A stretch of DNA of 45,194 nt from Bacteroidales bacterium UBA1680. GTDB lineage: Bacteria; Bacteroidota; Bacteroidia; Bacteroidales; UBA932. The DNA is taken from the NCBI GenBank assembly GCA_002320605.1, contig DCKG01000026.1, positions 1 to 45,194 on the forward strand, given 5' to 3'. A program made the translations under genes and the position numbers. The first letter of the stretch is position 1. Every line of letters begins with the position of its first letter. The notes under the pieces were generated by a model, which saw only the letters and a program-made list of their open reading frames with translations, did no database searches and was not told the origin of the DNA. This document shows positions 22,795 through 32,017 of the stretch, piece by piece.

Positions 22795-24843
22795 ATGAAA
22801 CAGAAGGGATTGGTGTTTCTGGCATTCATATTTTTGTTTGCGACTTTATCGAATGGCTCTTTCGCTCATTGCGTGGATGCATCTGATCAGGATGCCATGG
22901 CATGGACGGAGAAAGCATTCTCTGAGGGCGTGGTCCCGCCATTTTCATTTTCCTATGACGGCGTCAGTTCGGACAAGTTCATCCGGCGCTGGAAATTCAG
23001 CAAGAGGACGCTCCCTTCCGAGGAAAAAGGACGTGTCTCATGCTTGTTCACATGGACAGGCTCGAAAGAGGGGGTAAGGGTAGACTGCAAAGTTGATGTG
23101 TATCCGGCCTTCGATGCCGTAAAATGGGTGCTGTCTTTCAAGAATATAGGGAAACATGACTCCGGCCAGATTTCCTGCCAGAAGACGCTGGATGCCTCGT
23201 TACCGATAGACTCTTCTCGGGAATGCGTGCTGCATCGCATCCGGGGCAGCAGGATTTCCAGATTCGATTTCTTTCCGCAGGACACATTGCTTGATGCTGG
23301 CACGAAACTTAAATTCGTGCCATTCGGCGGTCGTTCTTCCGATGGTGAGTTCCCATTCTACAACATTGATTCAGGTGAGAGCGGCTTTGTGCTGGCTGTG
23401 GGATGGAGCGGGACGTGGAAGACGGAAATCACATGCGATGATGGAGCAGTCGTGAATATTTCAACTGGCCTGAATAGATTCGACAGCTATCTTCGTCCAG
23501 GAGAGAGTTTCAGGACCCCTAGCGTATGCCTCCTCCGGTGGAAGGGGAACGAGCCGTTTGCCGGCAACAACAAGTTCCGCAGGTTTCTTACAACCCATAT
23601 ATGCAGGAAGATAAATGGCAGGTGCGCAGAATACCCGCTGTCCTGTTCTTTCAATTATAGAGACCCGTATCCGTTCACTGAATATTCTGGCATAACGGAA
23701 TTATGGGCAAGAGCAATGGCCGAGCGCTATGTGCAATTCGGGATTCATCCAGATGTTTTCTGGTTGGATGCTGGCTGGCATGCCGGAGCATCTGATTACG
23801 AGCATGGGAAGAACTGGGCGAACACGGTGGGGAACTGGAGCGTGGATTCATCAAGATTCCCGCAAGGAATGATGCCTGTTTCGAAAACCGTGCATCGCCT
23901 CGGAGCAAAATTCATGGCTTGGTTCGAGCCTGAGAGGGTAATGCTTCACACGCAGTGGGCCGATGCCCACCCTGAGTTCTTGCTTTCTCTGCCCGATGCC
24001 TCGGAAAATGATTACAGGCTTTTCGACCTCGGAAACCCACAGGCAAGGGCTTGGATGACGGGGCAGATAAAAAGCCTCATCCGAGATAACGGCATAGATT
24101 ATTACCGCCAGGACATGAATATGGAGCCAGACAAATACTGGGCGGCTAATGATGAGGAAGGCAGGATTGGAATGAAAGAGATTCGGCACATCGAGGGACT
24201 TTATGCTTTCTGGGATGACTTGCTGGAAACATTCCCTGACCTGCTGATAGATAACTGCGCAAGCGGCGGCAAGAGGCTTGACTTGGAGACAATATCCCGG
24301 AGCGCCCCGCTTTGGAGGACCGACTATTACCACATCGGTGATCCCGAAGCTTTCCAAGGCCAGACGGTGGGCCTGAGCCTGTTCCTGCCTTTCCATGGTA
24401 CTGGAACTAGTACGGACGACCCATACCTGTTTCGCTCTTGCATGAGCGGAGCCATGGTCTTGAATTGGAAAGTCACGAACAGGAACTCCAATATTCTCCG
24501 CATGCAGGATAATGTGGACATGTACAAGCAGATAAAATCTTATTACAGCGAAGATTTTTATCCGCTTACTGATTTGGACAGCTTGGCCTCCGAGACTTCG
24601 TGGCTGGCATACGAGATGGCTAGGCCTAGCGATGGCACGGCTGTGGTCGTGGCGTTCAGGCATGCCGACTCAGCTGAAGAAAAGCTTAAAGTGAAATTGT
24701 ACGGACTTGAGCCCGATAGGACATATTCGGTATATTCATTTAATGATAAAAACATCGCCAAGGCATCTGGCAAATCTTTGTCGGAAGGGTTTGAAATAAA
24801 ACTGAGCGAGCGTAAGAGTTCGGCAGTCTTCATGATAAAATAG
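22795..24843 (+). CDS. GH36 family alpha-galactosidase (first of two tandem copies)
   Basis: The 682-residue exported enzyme has an N-terminal beta-supersandwich domain (to about residue 300), a TIM barrel, and a C-terminal beta domain. Catalytic landmarks are VFWLDAGWH, FMAWFEPERV, the nucleophile in YYRQDMN (D440), the structural IDNCASGGKRLDLE, and the acid/base in WRTDYY (D510). The enzyme would remove alpha-1,6-galactose side chains from imported galactomannan oligosaccharides in the periplasm. The signal peptide is Sec type I. The next gene is a paralogue with the same domain plan, six bases away. Melibiase-like and other alpha-linked substrates remain possible. Confidence 0.9.
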   Translation: MKQKGLVFLAFIFLFATLSNGSFAHCVDASDQDAMAWTEKAFSEGVVPPFSFSYDGVSSDKFIRRWKFSKRTLPSEEKGRVSCLFTWTGSKEGVRVDCKVDVYPAFDAVKWVLSFKNIGKHDSGQISCQKTLDASLPIDSSRECVLHRIRGSRISRFDFFPQDTLLDAGTKLKFVPFGGRSSDGEFPFYNIDSGESGFVLAVGWSGTWKTEITCDDGAVVNISTGLNRFDSYLRPGESFRTPSVCLLRWKGNEPFAGNNKFRRFLTTHICRKINGRCAEYPLSCSFNYRDPYPFTEYSGITELWARAMAERYVQFGIHPDVFWLDAGWHAGASDYEHGKNWANTVGNWSVDSSRFPQGMMPVSKTVHRLGAKFMAWFEPERVMLHTQWADAHPEFLLSLPDASENDYRLFDLGNPQARAWMTGQIKSLIRDNGIDYYRQDMNMEPDKYWAANDEEGRIGMKEIRHIEGLYAFWDDLLETFPDLLIDNCASGGKRLDLETISRSAPLWRTDYYHIGDPEAFQGQTVGLSLFLPFHGTGTSTDDPYLFRSCMSGAMVLNWKVTNRNSNILRMQDNVDMYKQIKSYYSEDFYPLTDLDSLASETSWLAYEMARPSDGTAVVVAFRHADSAEEKLKVKLYGLEPDRTYSVYSFNDKNIAKASGKSLSEGFEIKLSERKSSAVFMIK

Positions 24844-24849
24844 AAAAGA

Positions 24850-26892
24850 ATGAGAAAATATATTTTAGCTATCATATTTATTTTCATCGGCTTGCCGCTT
24901 CTCGCCAACAGGCAGGAATTCAGCGCCGCCAATTTCGATGTCAAGTCTTGGATAGAGTCCAATTTCAATTCTTCTGTCATCCCTCCATTCTCTTTCTGCC
25001 TTGGAAACAGGCATTCGGACGCTTTCATAAAGAGATGGGAATTCTCCTCGTCCTCAATGTCTCCTTCTCAGGAAGGAGAAGTCTCATACAGATTCTCCTG
25101 GACGAGCAAAAATGGCATGAAGGTTACGGCAGACGTGAAAGGTTATCCAGAATACAATGCCGTGGAGTGGGTGCTTCATTTTATGAATATGTCGGATTCC
25201 GATTCTGAAACGCTAAAGGACGTGAAGTCGCTAGACGTGAGTTACTCTTATCGAGAAAAAGGATCTTGTGACTTGTTCTATTCATATGGCTCCCATGTCT
25301 CACGCTCTGATTTCCAGCCGAGGAACATGTTGATGTCGCCAGGCGTTTCTCACCATATGGAGCCAGTCGGAGGACGTTCCTCAAACGTGGCTTTCCCTTT
25401 CTTCGATATCATCAGCCCATCAGGTCGCAACGGAGTGATAACGGCGATAGGCTGGACAGGCAATTGGTTCGCCGATGTTTCTTCTCCAAGACAGCATTCG
25501 CTCAGCGTTTCTTGCGGCATGAAGAATCTTGAACTCTATTTAAAGCCAGGCGAAACGATTCGCACCCCATCTTCGTGCTTGCTATTCTGGAATGGCGATA
25601 ATAAAATGACAGGCCACAACAAGTTCCGGCGTTTCATGGTGAGGATTCAGGCTCCGAAAGTTAAGGGAAAACCTGCCGTTTACCCTGTTTCTACAGGATT
25701 TAATTGGTCTGATCCATATCCATGCAACGAGTATTCCTGCCTGAACGAGACTACGGCTCTTGCCTATATACAGAGGTATTGCGATTACGGGCTGAATCCC
25801 GAAGTGTTCTGGCTGGATGCGGGATGGTACGAGAAATGCGACGAGTATTACAATAACAAGAATTGGGCGAACACGGTGGGCAACTGGATTACCGATGCCG
25901 AGAGATTCCCTCGCGGTCTCAAGCCAGTGTCGGATGCAGTGCATGATGCCGGAGCAAAATTCATGTTATGGTTCGAGCCCGAAAGAGTGATCAAGGAATC
26001 CCTATGGGGAAAGACCATGAGAGGGTATATGCTAGATAGGAAAGATTCCTGCGACGCATACCTGTTCGACCTGACGAATCCCGACGCAGTCAAGTGGCTC
26101 GCTGATTACATTTGCGAGTTCATGAAGGAGAACGGCGTGGATTATTACAGGCAGGATTTCAATACGGAGCCTGAGCCATATTGGGCAGACAATGACGAAC
26201 CTGGAAGAAAAGGTATTTGCGAGATAAGATACATAGAGGGACTTTACCGTTTCTGGGATCTGATGCTTGAGCGGATGCCAGAGGCAATAATAGATAATTG
26301 CGCCAGCGGAGGCAGGAGGCTCGATTTTGAAACGTTCAAGCGCAGCGCACCGATGTGGAGGACCGATTATGATTACGGAGAGCCTATCGGCTACCAGACG
26401 CATACCTACGGCTTGAGTTTTTACCTGCCGCTTTCTGGAACAGGGGCGACGTATCCCGACAAATTCTCTTTCCGCTCCAGTCTGGGCACGTCTGTCGTTT
26501 TCAGCTGGAAAATTACCGAACCGGAGAATAGCCTGTTTGACATGCAGAGGGATTTCGCCGAGTTTTTCGAAATGCGCCCCTATTTCTATGAGGATTATTA
26601 CCCGCTGACAGAATACGAAGACATGACTCCCGACACTATCTGGCTTGCTTATCAGCTTCACCGGCCATCAGATGGCACGGGTTTTATCGTGGCATTCCGA
26701 AGAGATAATGCCGAGAACGACAGCATCGACGTGAGGCTTGGTGGCTTGGAGGACACCTCAGTCTATCAATTTACGGACTGCGATACGGGGAAGCAATTCT
26801 TTGCCGATGGAGCCTCGCTGAAGAGGGAGCTCAAGCTGTCCATTAAAAACAAGAGGGAATCGAAGCTGCTGAAGTATAGGAAAATAAAGTAA
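24850..26892 (+). CDS. GH36 family alpha-galactosidase (second tandem copy)
   Basis: The 680-residue paralogue of the preceding gene has the same domain order. The signal peptide ends near LLANRQEF. Landmarks are VFWLDAGWYEK, FMLWFEPERV, the nucleophile in YYRQDFN (D436), IDNCASGGRRLDFE, and the acid/base in WRTDYDYGEP (D506). The loop after the acid/base is shorter than in the first copy (YDYGEPIGYQ against YYHIGDPEAFQGQ), which could change substrate specificity, for example internal versus terminal galactose. Both active sites are intact. GH2 starts six bases after its stop. Confidence 0.9.
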   Translation: MRKYILAIIFIFIGLPLLANRQEFSAANFDVKSWIESNFNSSVIPPFSFCLGNRHSDAFIKRWEFSSSSMSPSQEGEVSYRFSWTSKNGMKVTADVKGYPEYNAVEWVLHFMNMSDSDSETLKDVKSLDVSYSYREKGSCDLFYSYGSHVSRSDFQPRNMLMSPGVSHHMEPVGGRSSNVAFPFFDIISPSGRNGVITAIGWTGNWFADVSSPRQHSLSVSCGMKNLELYLKPGETIRTPSSCLLFWNGDNKMTGHNKFRRFMVRIQAPKVKGKPAVYPVSTGFNWSDPYPCNEYSCLNETTALAYIQRYCDYGLNPEVFWLDAGWYEKCDEYYNNKNWANTVGNWITDAERFPRGLKPVSDAVHDAGAKFMLWFEPERVIKESLWGKTMRGYMLDRKDSCDAYLFDLTNPDAVKWLADYICEFMKENGVDYYRQDFNTEPEPYWADNDEPGRKGICEIRYIEGLYRFWDLMLERMPEAIIDNCASGGRRLDFETFKRSAPMWRTDYDYGEPIGYQTHTYGLSFYLPLSGTGATYPDKFSFRSSLGTSVVFSWKITEPENSLFDMQRDFAEFFEMRPYFYEDYYPLTEYEDMTPDTIWLAYQLHRPSDGTGFIVAFRRDNAENDSIDVRLGGLEDTSVYQFTDCDTGKQFFADGASLKRELKLSIKNKRESKLLKYRKIK

Positions 26893-26898
26893 AAAATA

Positions 26899-29355
26899 AT
26901 GAATATGAAATATTCAATGATAATGAAAAGGGTCGCGCTCATTTGCGCTGTTTTCAGCCTAGCGCTCCTGACGGCAATTGGAAAGGAACATTCAGAAGGC
27001 ACCCTCTCTCTCGACGGGAATGATTGGACGCTCTCGTATTGGAAGCAGCCTGCGGAGCCGGTCACTTCGCCTGAGCAGATGAATGGCATCGGCGCTAAGA
27101 CAATCGCTGCGGCAGTTCCTGGAAATGTTGAACTGGACCTCGTCTCGGCTGGTCTTGCTGACGATCCGACGATAGGCGGCAACGTTAACGGCTTCAGGAA
27201 ATGGGAAGGCTTCCAGTGGTGCTATTCTAAGACATTTCAGGCTCCGAAGATAAATCGGGGGGAACGACTCCGGCTATATTTCGGTGGCATTGATTGCTTT
27301 GCTGAGATCTGGCTCAATGGCAAGCACGTAGGATCAGCTGACAACATGCTAATCGAACATGCTTATGACGTGACTGATGCCATCGTGCAGGGCGGCTCCA
27401 ACACGCTGCAAGTGATAATTCGATCTGCCGTGCTCGAAGGACAAAATCACATTCTCGGAACGTTCAGCATAGGAAATTTTCCTTCCGAAGAGAGTACTTA
27501 TGCTCGGAAGGCTCCTCACATGTTCGGGTGGGATATAATGCCGAGGCTCGTTAGCGCCGGGCTATGGCGGAAAGTCGAATTGCAGGTGCTGCGGCCAGTT
27601 CGATTCGAGGATGTCAATTACATGACCGCGAGGCTGGATGCTGCCTCCCGTCACGTCTCTTTGTACGTGGATGCTCAGATTAAGATGCCTTTCGAGAAAT
27701 TCGACAAGGCCAGGATTGTCTACACGCTGAGCCAAAGCGGGAAACAGAAATATAGATATGAGAACATTATTGTATCGCCTCAGTTCAGATCCATCATGGA
27801 ATTGGATGGGGCGGACCTTTGGTGGCCTAGAGGTTATGGAGAGCCAGCACTCTATGATGCAGAGGCTGAAATAGTCGATGCGGATGGAAATGTGCTTGCC
27901 AGGGACAAGAAGAGAATAGGCTTGAGAACCATTGCTTTGGAGAGGAACGAGATAAACCTGCCCGATGCCCCGGGAAAGTTCTGCTTCATCGTGAACGGGG
28001 AAAGAATTTTCGCTCATGGAACTAACTGGGTGCCTCTGGATGCCTTGCATAGCAGAGACAAGGCTCATCTTGAGGAAACCATCGGCATGGCAGTGGATCT
28101 AAACTGCGACATAATCCGATGCTGGGGCGGAAATGTGTACGAGGACGACGATTTCTTTGACCTATGCGATGAGAACGGAATTCTCGTGTGGCAAGATTTC
28201 GTCATGGGATGCACGTTCTACCCTCAGCGGGAGGACTTCGCTAGGAAAATCGAAGAAGAAGTCATTTCGGTTGTGATGAAACTGCGCAACCATCCCTCGC
28301 TCGCGCTCTGGTCTGGAAATAATGAGGACGATGCCGCTCTGCGCTGGTCAATGGCTCCTTTCAACCTCGACCCTAATCGAGATGCCATCACGAGGAAAGT
28401 GATTCCTGGCGTTTTGTACGAATTCGACCCCACGAGGCCATACCTGCCAAGTTCTCCATATTACAGTGAAGAAGTCTACAAGCATGGCGGCGCCGATGAA
28501 TTCCTGCCGGAAAACCATCTATGGGGGCCTAGGGGATATTATAAAGACCCTTTCTACGCCGATCCGAAATGTGCTTTCGTCAGCGAGATAGGCTATCATG
28601 GCTGCCCGAACAGGGAGAGCTTGAAAAAAATGATGACGAAGGACTGCGTCTACCCATGGACTCGCGATTTTCAGTGGAATGAAGAGTGGCTCACAAAGTC
28701 AGTGCGCAGATTCCCTGTGCAAGGCCAGACGAATGATAGAAACAACCTCATGATAAACCAGGTCCGAAAGGTCTTTGGGGACGTGCCACGCGATCTGGAC
28801 GATTTCATATTCGCATCCCAATCGGTTCAGGCGGAGGCAATGAAATATTTTGTCGAGCTTTGGAGGTCCCGGAAAGGCGAGAAGAACGGCATAATCTGGT
28901 GGAACGTGCGGGATGGCTGGCCGCTAATTTCAGATGCCATAGTGGACTATTACGGCTCGAAGAAGATGGCATATTATTTCATTCGCAACGTGCAGAAAGA
29001 TGTCTGCCTTTTGATAAATGATTCCGATGGCAGCGGCAATCCATTGGTGGCCGTGAATGACACCCGTTCCTCTGCGGAAGGCAAGGTGAGAGTCGTTGAC
29101 GTTGCTGATGGGAGAGAGATGTATTCATCTGATTTCAGCGTGCCGGCAAACGGGAAGAGAGTAGTTGCTAGGCTCCCTGAGAAGGACGGTACTGGAATGT
29201 GGCTCATTATGTACGAAGTTGGAAAAGAAAAGCTAATGAATCATTATCTATGCGGCAATGCGCCTTACGACATCAATGAATATAAAAAATTACTTGAGAA
29301 GGCAAATAATATTTTAAAGAAGAATGGATATGCTGAAAAACTTACTGGGCGTTGA
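26899..29355 (+). CDS. GH2 family beta-mannosidase
   Basis: The 818-residue exported enzyme has a signal peptide, then the GH2 sugar-binding jelly roll (about 35-210), an immunoglobulin-like domain, and a TIM barrel. The acid/base lies in LALWSGNNED (E476) and the nucleophile in FVSEIGYHG (E563). The pattern GNNE with RCWGGNVYEDDDFFDLCDE (landmarks RCWGGNVYE and CDENGILVWQDF) is typical of beta-mannosidases rather than beta-galactosidases. It would release mannose from the non-reducing end of manno-oligosaccharides in the periplasm. The start at 26899 is preferred, although an ATG at 26923 is possible. The 3' end overlaps the ROK kinase gene by 32 nt. Confidence 0.92.
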   Translation: MNMKYSMIMKRVALICAVFSLALLTAIGKEHSEGTLSLDGNDWTLSYWKQPAEPVTSPEQMNGIGAKTIAAAVPGNVELDLVSAGLADDPTIGGNVNGFRKWEGFQWCYSKTFQAPKINRGERLRLYFGGIDCFAEIWLNGKHVGSADNMLIEHAYDVTDAIVQGGSNTLQVIIRSAVLEGQNHILGTFSIGNFPSEESTYARKAPHMFGWDIMPRLVSAGLWRKVELQVLRPVRFEDVNYMTARLDAASRHVSLYVDAQIKMPFEKFDKARIVYTLSQSGKQKYRYENIIVSPQFRSIMELDGADLWWPRGYGEPALYDAEAEIVDADGNVLARDKKRIGLRTIALERNEINLPDAPGKFCFIVNGERIFAHGTNWVPLDALHSRDKAHLEETIGMAVDLNCDIIRCWGGNVYEDDDFFDLCDENGILVWQDFVMGCTFYPQREDFARKIEEEVISVVMKLRNHPSLALWSGNNEDDAALRWSMAPFNLDPNRDAITRKVIPGVLYEFDPTRPYLPSSPYYSEEVYKHGGADEFLPENHLWGPRGYYKDPFYADPKCAFVSEIGYHGCPNRESLKKMMTKDCVYPWTRDFQWNEEWLTKSVRRFPVQGQTNDRNNLMINQVRKVFGDVPRDLDDFIFASQSVQAEAMKYFVELWRSRKGEKNGIIWWNVRDGWPLISDAIVDYYGSKKMAYYFIRNVQKDVCLLINDSDGSGNPLVAVNDTRSSAEGKVRVVDVADGREMYSSDFSVPANGKRVVARLPEKDGTGMWLIMYEVGKEKLMNHYLCGNAPYDINEYKKLLEKANNILKKNGYAEKLTGR

Positions 29356-30295
29356 TATCGGCGGCACGAAGTGCGCCGTCATCTATGGAAAGTACGATGA
29401 TGGAAATCTGACTGTTGAGGATAAGATTAAATTCCCGACTGCCGACGTAGACAAGACCATAGGAAAAATTCTCGAATCCTTGGGGCAAATCATGGAAAGG
29501 AACTCTCTGACCTCAGAGAACACAGAGGCTGTCGGGGTTTCTTGCGGAGGGCCTCTGGATAGCGCCAGGGGGATAATCATGTCTCCTCCGAATCTGCCAG
29601 GATGGGATGATATTCCTATCGTGGAATTGATAAAGAATCGCACGGGCATTAAAACAAAGCTGTTGAACGATGCCAACGCTGGAGCACTTGCCGAATGGCA
29701 TTTGGGAGCTGGTAAAGGTACGAAGAACATGGTGTTCATGACATTCGGGACTGGTCTTGGTGGGGGAATGATTCTGGACGGAAGGCTCTATGAGGGCTCA
29801 AATGGGAACGCAGGCGAGTTTGGCCACATCAGAATGGCCGATTTCGGACCTGTGGGGTATGGCAAGAGCGGCTCTTTCGAAGGTTTCGCTAGTGGCAGCG
29901 GCATAGCCCAGCTGGCAAAGTCGATGCTGAAAGAAAAATTCCAGAGAGGAGAAAAAGTGTCTTGGTGCAAGCCGGATGAAATCAATTCCGTCACGGCGAA
30001 GACGGTGGCAGATCTCGCATTTCAGGGAGATGAACTAGCAAGGCGCGTTTTCGAAATATCTGGGACTTTCCTCGGGAAAGGCCTTTCCGTGGTAATAGAC
30101 ACCATTAATCCAGAGGTCATAGTTCTAGGAGGCGTCTTCTCCAGATGCCAACAACTTCTGGAAAATTCGATGCGGGAGAGTTTGGCAGCAGAAGCTCTTC
30201 CGAATGCTTTAGGAATATGCGAAATTAAGGCGGCGGCTCTAGGAGAGAGCATCGGTGATTTCGCGGCATTGTCAGTTGCTATTTCATTAATATGA
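29324..30295 (+). CDS. ROK family sugar kinase (zinc-motif-less subgroup)
   Basis: The 323-residue cytosolic kinase has phosphate loop VDIGGTKCAV, a second sugar-site segment NDANAGALAEW, the phosphate-2 loop TFGTGLGGGMI and the ROK signature GNAGEFGHI. After that histidine most ROK kinases bind zinc through CxCGxxGCxE; here the segment reads FGPVGYGKSGSFEGFASG, with no cysteines. The start is ATG 29324 (or 29330), inside the end of the GH2 gene, and its stop overlaps the gmhA-like gene as ATGA. The coupling implies it phosphorylates a sugar released by the locus, most simply mannose (or galactose or glucose) at O6. Confidence 0.88.
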   Translation: MDMLKNLLGVDIGGTKCAVIYGKYDDGNLTVEDKIKFPTADVDKTIGKILESLGQIMERNSLTSENTEAVGVSCGGPLDSARGIIMSPPNLPGWDDIPIVELIKNRTGIKTKLLNDANAGALAEWHLGAGKGTKNMVFMTFGTGLGGGMILDGRLYEGSNGNAGEFGHIRMADFGPVGYGKSGSFEGFASGSGIAQLAKSMLKEKFQRGEKVSWCKPDEINSVTAKTVADLAFQGDELARRVFEISGTFLGKGLSVVIDTINPEVIVLGGVFSRCQQLLENSMRESLAAEALPNALGICEIKAAALGESIGDFAALSVAISLI

Positions 30296-30894
30296 ATATA
30301 TCAGATACAATAAAATTCAGTCTGAGCGAGGCCGAGCAGGAGGTCTCTGCTTTTGTGTGCGACAGCAAGAACGTCCAAGCCCTCCAAAAGGCTGCCGAAT
30401 ATTGCGCCGAAGCCATTCGAAATGGGAAAAAGATAATCAGCTGCGGCAATGGAGGCTCCCTCTGCGATGCCTCTCATTTTGCAGAAGAACTCACGGGTCG
30501 ATACAGGGGAGGCAGAAGGCCTCTTCCTGCGATCTCCGTCAATGATTCTGCCTATATGACTTGCACTGGGAACGATTTCTCTTTCGATGAGGTATTCTCT
30601 CGCTACGTCGAAGCAATGGGCAGTGAAAGGGATGTGCTGCTGGCAATCAGCACGAGCGGAAAGTCAAAGAACATATTGATGGCGGCTGAAGCCGCGCGCA
30701 GCCTTGGTCTGACCGTAATAGCCCTCACTGCGCACCCTTCAAATGCCGATGATCAGAATCCTCTCGCATTGATGTCTGACGTGGCTATCATGGCCCCGTG
30801 CGCTCCCCATTCCGATAGAATACAGGAAATCCATTCCATCGTGATTCACATACTCATAGAATGCATAGAAAAACTTCTGGGATTGGATAATTGA
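30292..30894 (+). CDS. GmhA-type SIS sugar-phosphate isomerase (phosphoheptose isomerase family)
   Basis: The 200-residue SIS-domain protein has the family core CGNGGSLCDASHFAEELTGRY (split landmarks CGNGGS and SHFAEELTGRY), LAISTSGKSKNI and the C-terminal QEIHSIVIH. The zinc and catalytic positions of E. coli GmhA (H61, E65, Q172, H180) correspond to H62, E66, Q178 and H186, so the active site looks intact. GmhA turns sedoheptulose 7-phosphate into a manno-configured heptose 7-phosphate for LPS. Here the gene is the last of a mannan operon and is translationally coupled to a sugar kinase, not to other heptose genes. I infer that it may instead interconvert mannose 6-phosphate and fructose 6-phosphate. 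Standard gmhA function is the alternative. Confidence 0.85.
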   Translation: MNISDTIKFSLSEAEQEVSAFVCDSKNVQALQKAAEYCAEAIRNGKKIISCGNGGSLCDASHFAEELTGRYRGGRRPLPAISVNDSAYMTCTGNDFSFDEVFSRYVEAMGSERDVLLAISTSGKSKNILMAAEAARSLGLTVIALTAHPSNADDQNPLALMSDVAIMAPCAPHSDRIQEIHSIVIHILIECIEKLLGLDN

Positions 30895-30936
30895 AGAAAA
30901 ATCCTGAAAAAGCGGGAACTTTAGAAAAAATATTCC

Positions 30937-30944
30937 TACTTTTG
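30937..30944 (+). promoter_or_regulatory. -7 element of the corA gene
   Basis: TACTTTTG, identical to the -7 of the S1 gene and an exact TAnnTTTG match. It gives a leader of about 70 nt. It lies 42 nt after the end of the gmhA-like gene and so separates corA from the PUL. No terminator was seen in between. Confidence 0.55.
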
Positions 30945-31022
30945 CTGACTGACTTCTCCGTAATGTCAGCGTCACTGATGTAGAACCCTCCGGCGCGATG
31001 GTCGGAATAAACCTGGAAGAGT

Positions 31023-31970
31023 ATGATAACAATATTCTACAGACTTGGCGGCAAGCTGCTGATGTCACAGTCAGAAACGGAGCTTTCCAAACTTACGACT
31101 AAAGATGTCCTTTGGATAGACATCCTCGCCCCTACCAGTGAGGAAAAGCATTCTGTGGATGATTTCCTGGGAATAGTCATCCAGAGCAGGGCTCAGGCAG
31201 AGGAAATCGAGAGCTCTTCCCGTTTCTCCGAGAACGAGAGGGCAATATTCGCAAACACCAACTTTCTTATGCCCGGGCCAGAGGACTACACGATGGAGGC
31301 GGTGTCCTTCACTTTCGTGGATAACTGCATGACAACGCTCAGAGACGTGCCTCTGCGTAGCTTCACGGAGCTTCAGAGAAGGATTATGGCTATGCCGCAA
31401 GGTTACGTGAGCGGCTACTCTGTCTTTGCCAGCATCATGGATCAGCGCATCGATCTTGATGCGGACATGATAGAGCTGATGACCAAGGAAATTTCCCAGT
31501 TCAGCAAACGCATCAACCAGAGGGAAGACATAAATGAGGACTTCCTTCTGGACATTAACCAGCTGCAGGAAAACACGATGATCGTGCGCGAGAACATAGT
31601 CGATAAACAGAGGTTGATCACCAACCTGCTGAAAAGCGAGAAATGCCCTGATGCTCTGAACAAGCGGTTCGGCGTTCTCCTGCAGGATATTACATCTCTG
31701 ATCAACCATACGAATTTCAGTTTCGAGAGGCTAGAGTATCTGCAAGACACTGTGGTCGGTCTCATAAACTTGGACCAGAACAATATCATGAAGATATTCA
31801 CCATGGTGTCCGTACTGCTGATGCCTCCAACCCTCGTGGCCAGTTTTTATGGCATGAATGTGGCTTTGCCGTTCGAGGGGTGGCGTTTCTCTTGGCTTGC
31901 CATAGTGATCTTCATGCTCATTCTGGTGGTTTTCGTCATATACATTTTCAAGAAAAAGAAAATGTTCTGA
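31023..31970 (+). CDS. corA: CorA family magnesium/divalent-cation transporter
   Basis: The 315-residue protein has a large cytosolic N-domain, long helices rich in D, E, Q and N (about 130-260), then two C-terminal membrane helices with the pore signature YGMN (Y276-N279) between them. CorA forms a pentameric channel for Mg2+ (and Co2+, Ni2+) in the inner membrane. The C-terminal tail is basic (FKKKKMF), as usual. The residues after GMN (VALPFEGW) are of the form found in the Bacteroidetes branch. It has its own promoter and no linked neighbour. Confidence 0.93.
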   Translation: MITIFYRLGGKLLMSQSETELSKLTTKDVLWIDILAPTSEEKHSVDDFLGIVIQSRAQAEEIESSSRFSENERAIFANTNFLMPGPEDYTMEAVSFTFVDNCMTTLRDVPLRSFTELQRRIMAMPQGYVSGYSVFASIMDQRIDLDADMIELMTKEISQFSKRINQREDINEDFLLDINQLQENTMIVRENIVDKQRLITNLLKSEKCPDALNKRFGVLLQDITSLINHTNFSFERLEYLQDTVVGLINLDQNNIMKIFTMVSVLLMPPTLVASFYGMNVALPFEGWRFSWLAIVIFMLILVVFVIYIFKKKKMF

Positions 31971-31986
31971 TTTTTCGCTGCTAGAG

Positions 31987-32017
31987 TTTGAAAATCAATA
32001 ATTTTTCTCTACTTTTG
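31987..32017 (+). promoter_or_regulatory. Promoter of the ribosomal protein S1 gene
   Basis: TTTG (31987-31990), exactly 19 nt, then TACTTTTG (32010-32017): a perfect match to the Bacteroides vegetative promoter. The leader to the start codon at 32098 is about 75 nt. Its first part is GC-rich, with ACCG (32029-32032) able to pair with CGGT (32051-32054), a weak hint of a leader structure. Confidence 0.85.

Noticed and set aside
30945..31022. Mg2+-responsive leader RNA before corA
   Set aside because: Only a weak 5-bp stem (CTGAC/GTCAG) is visible; no known magnesium riboswitch features.
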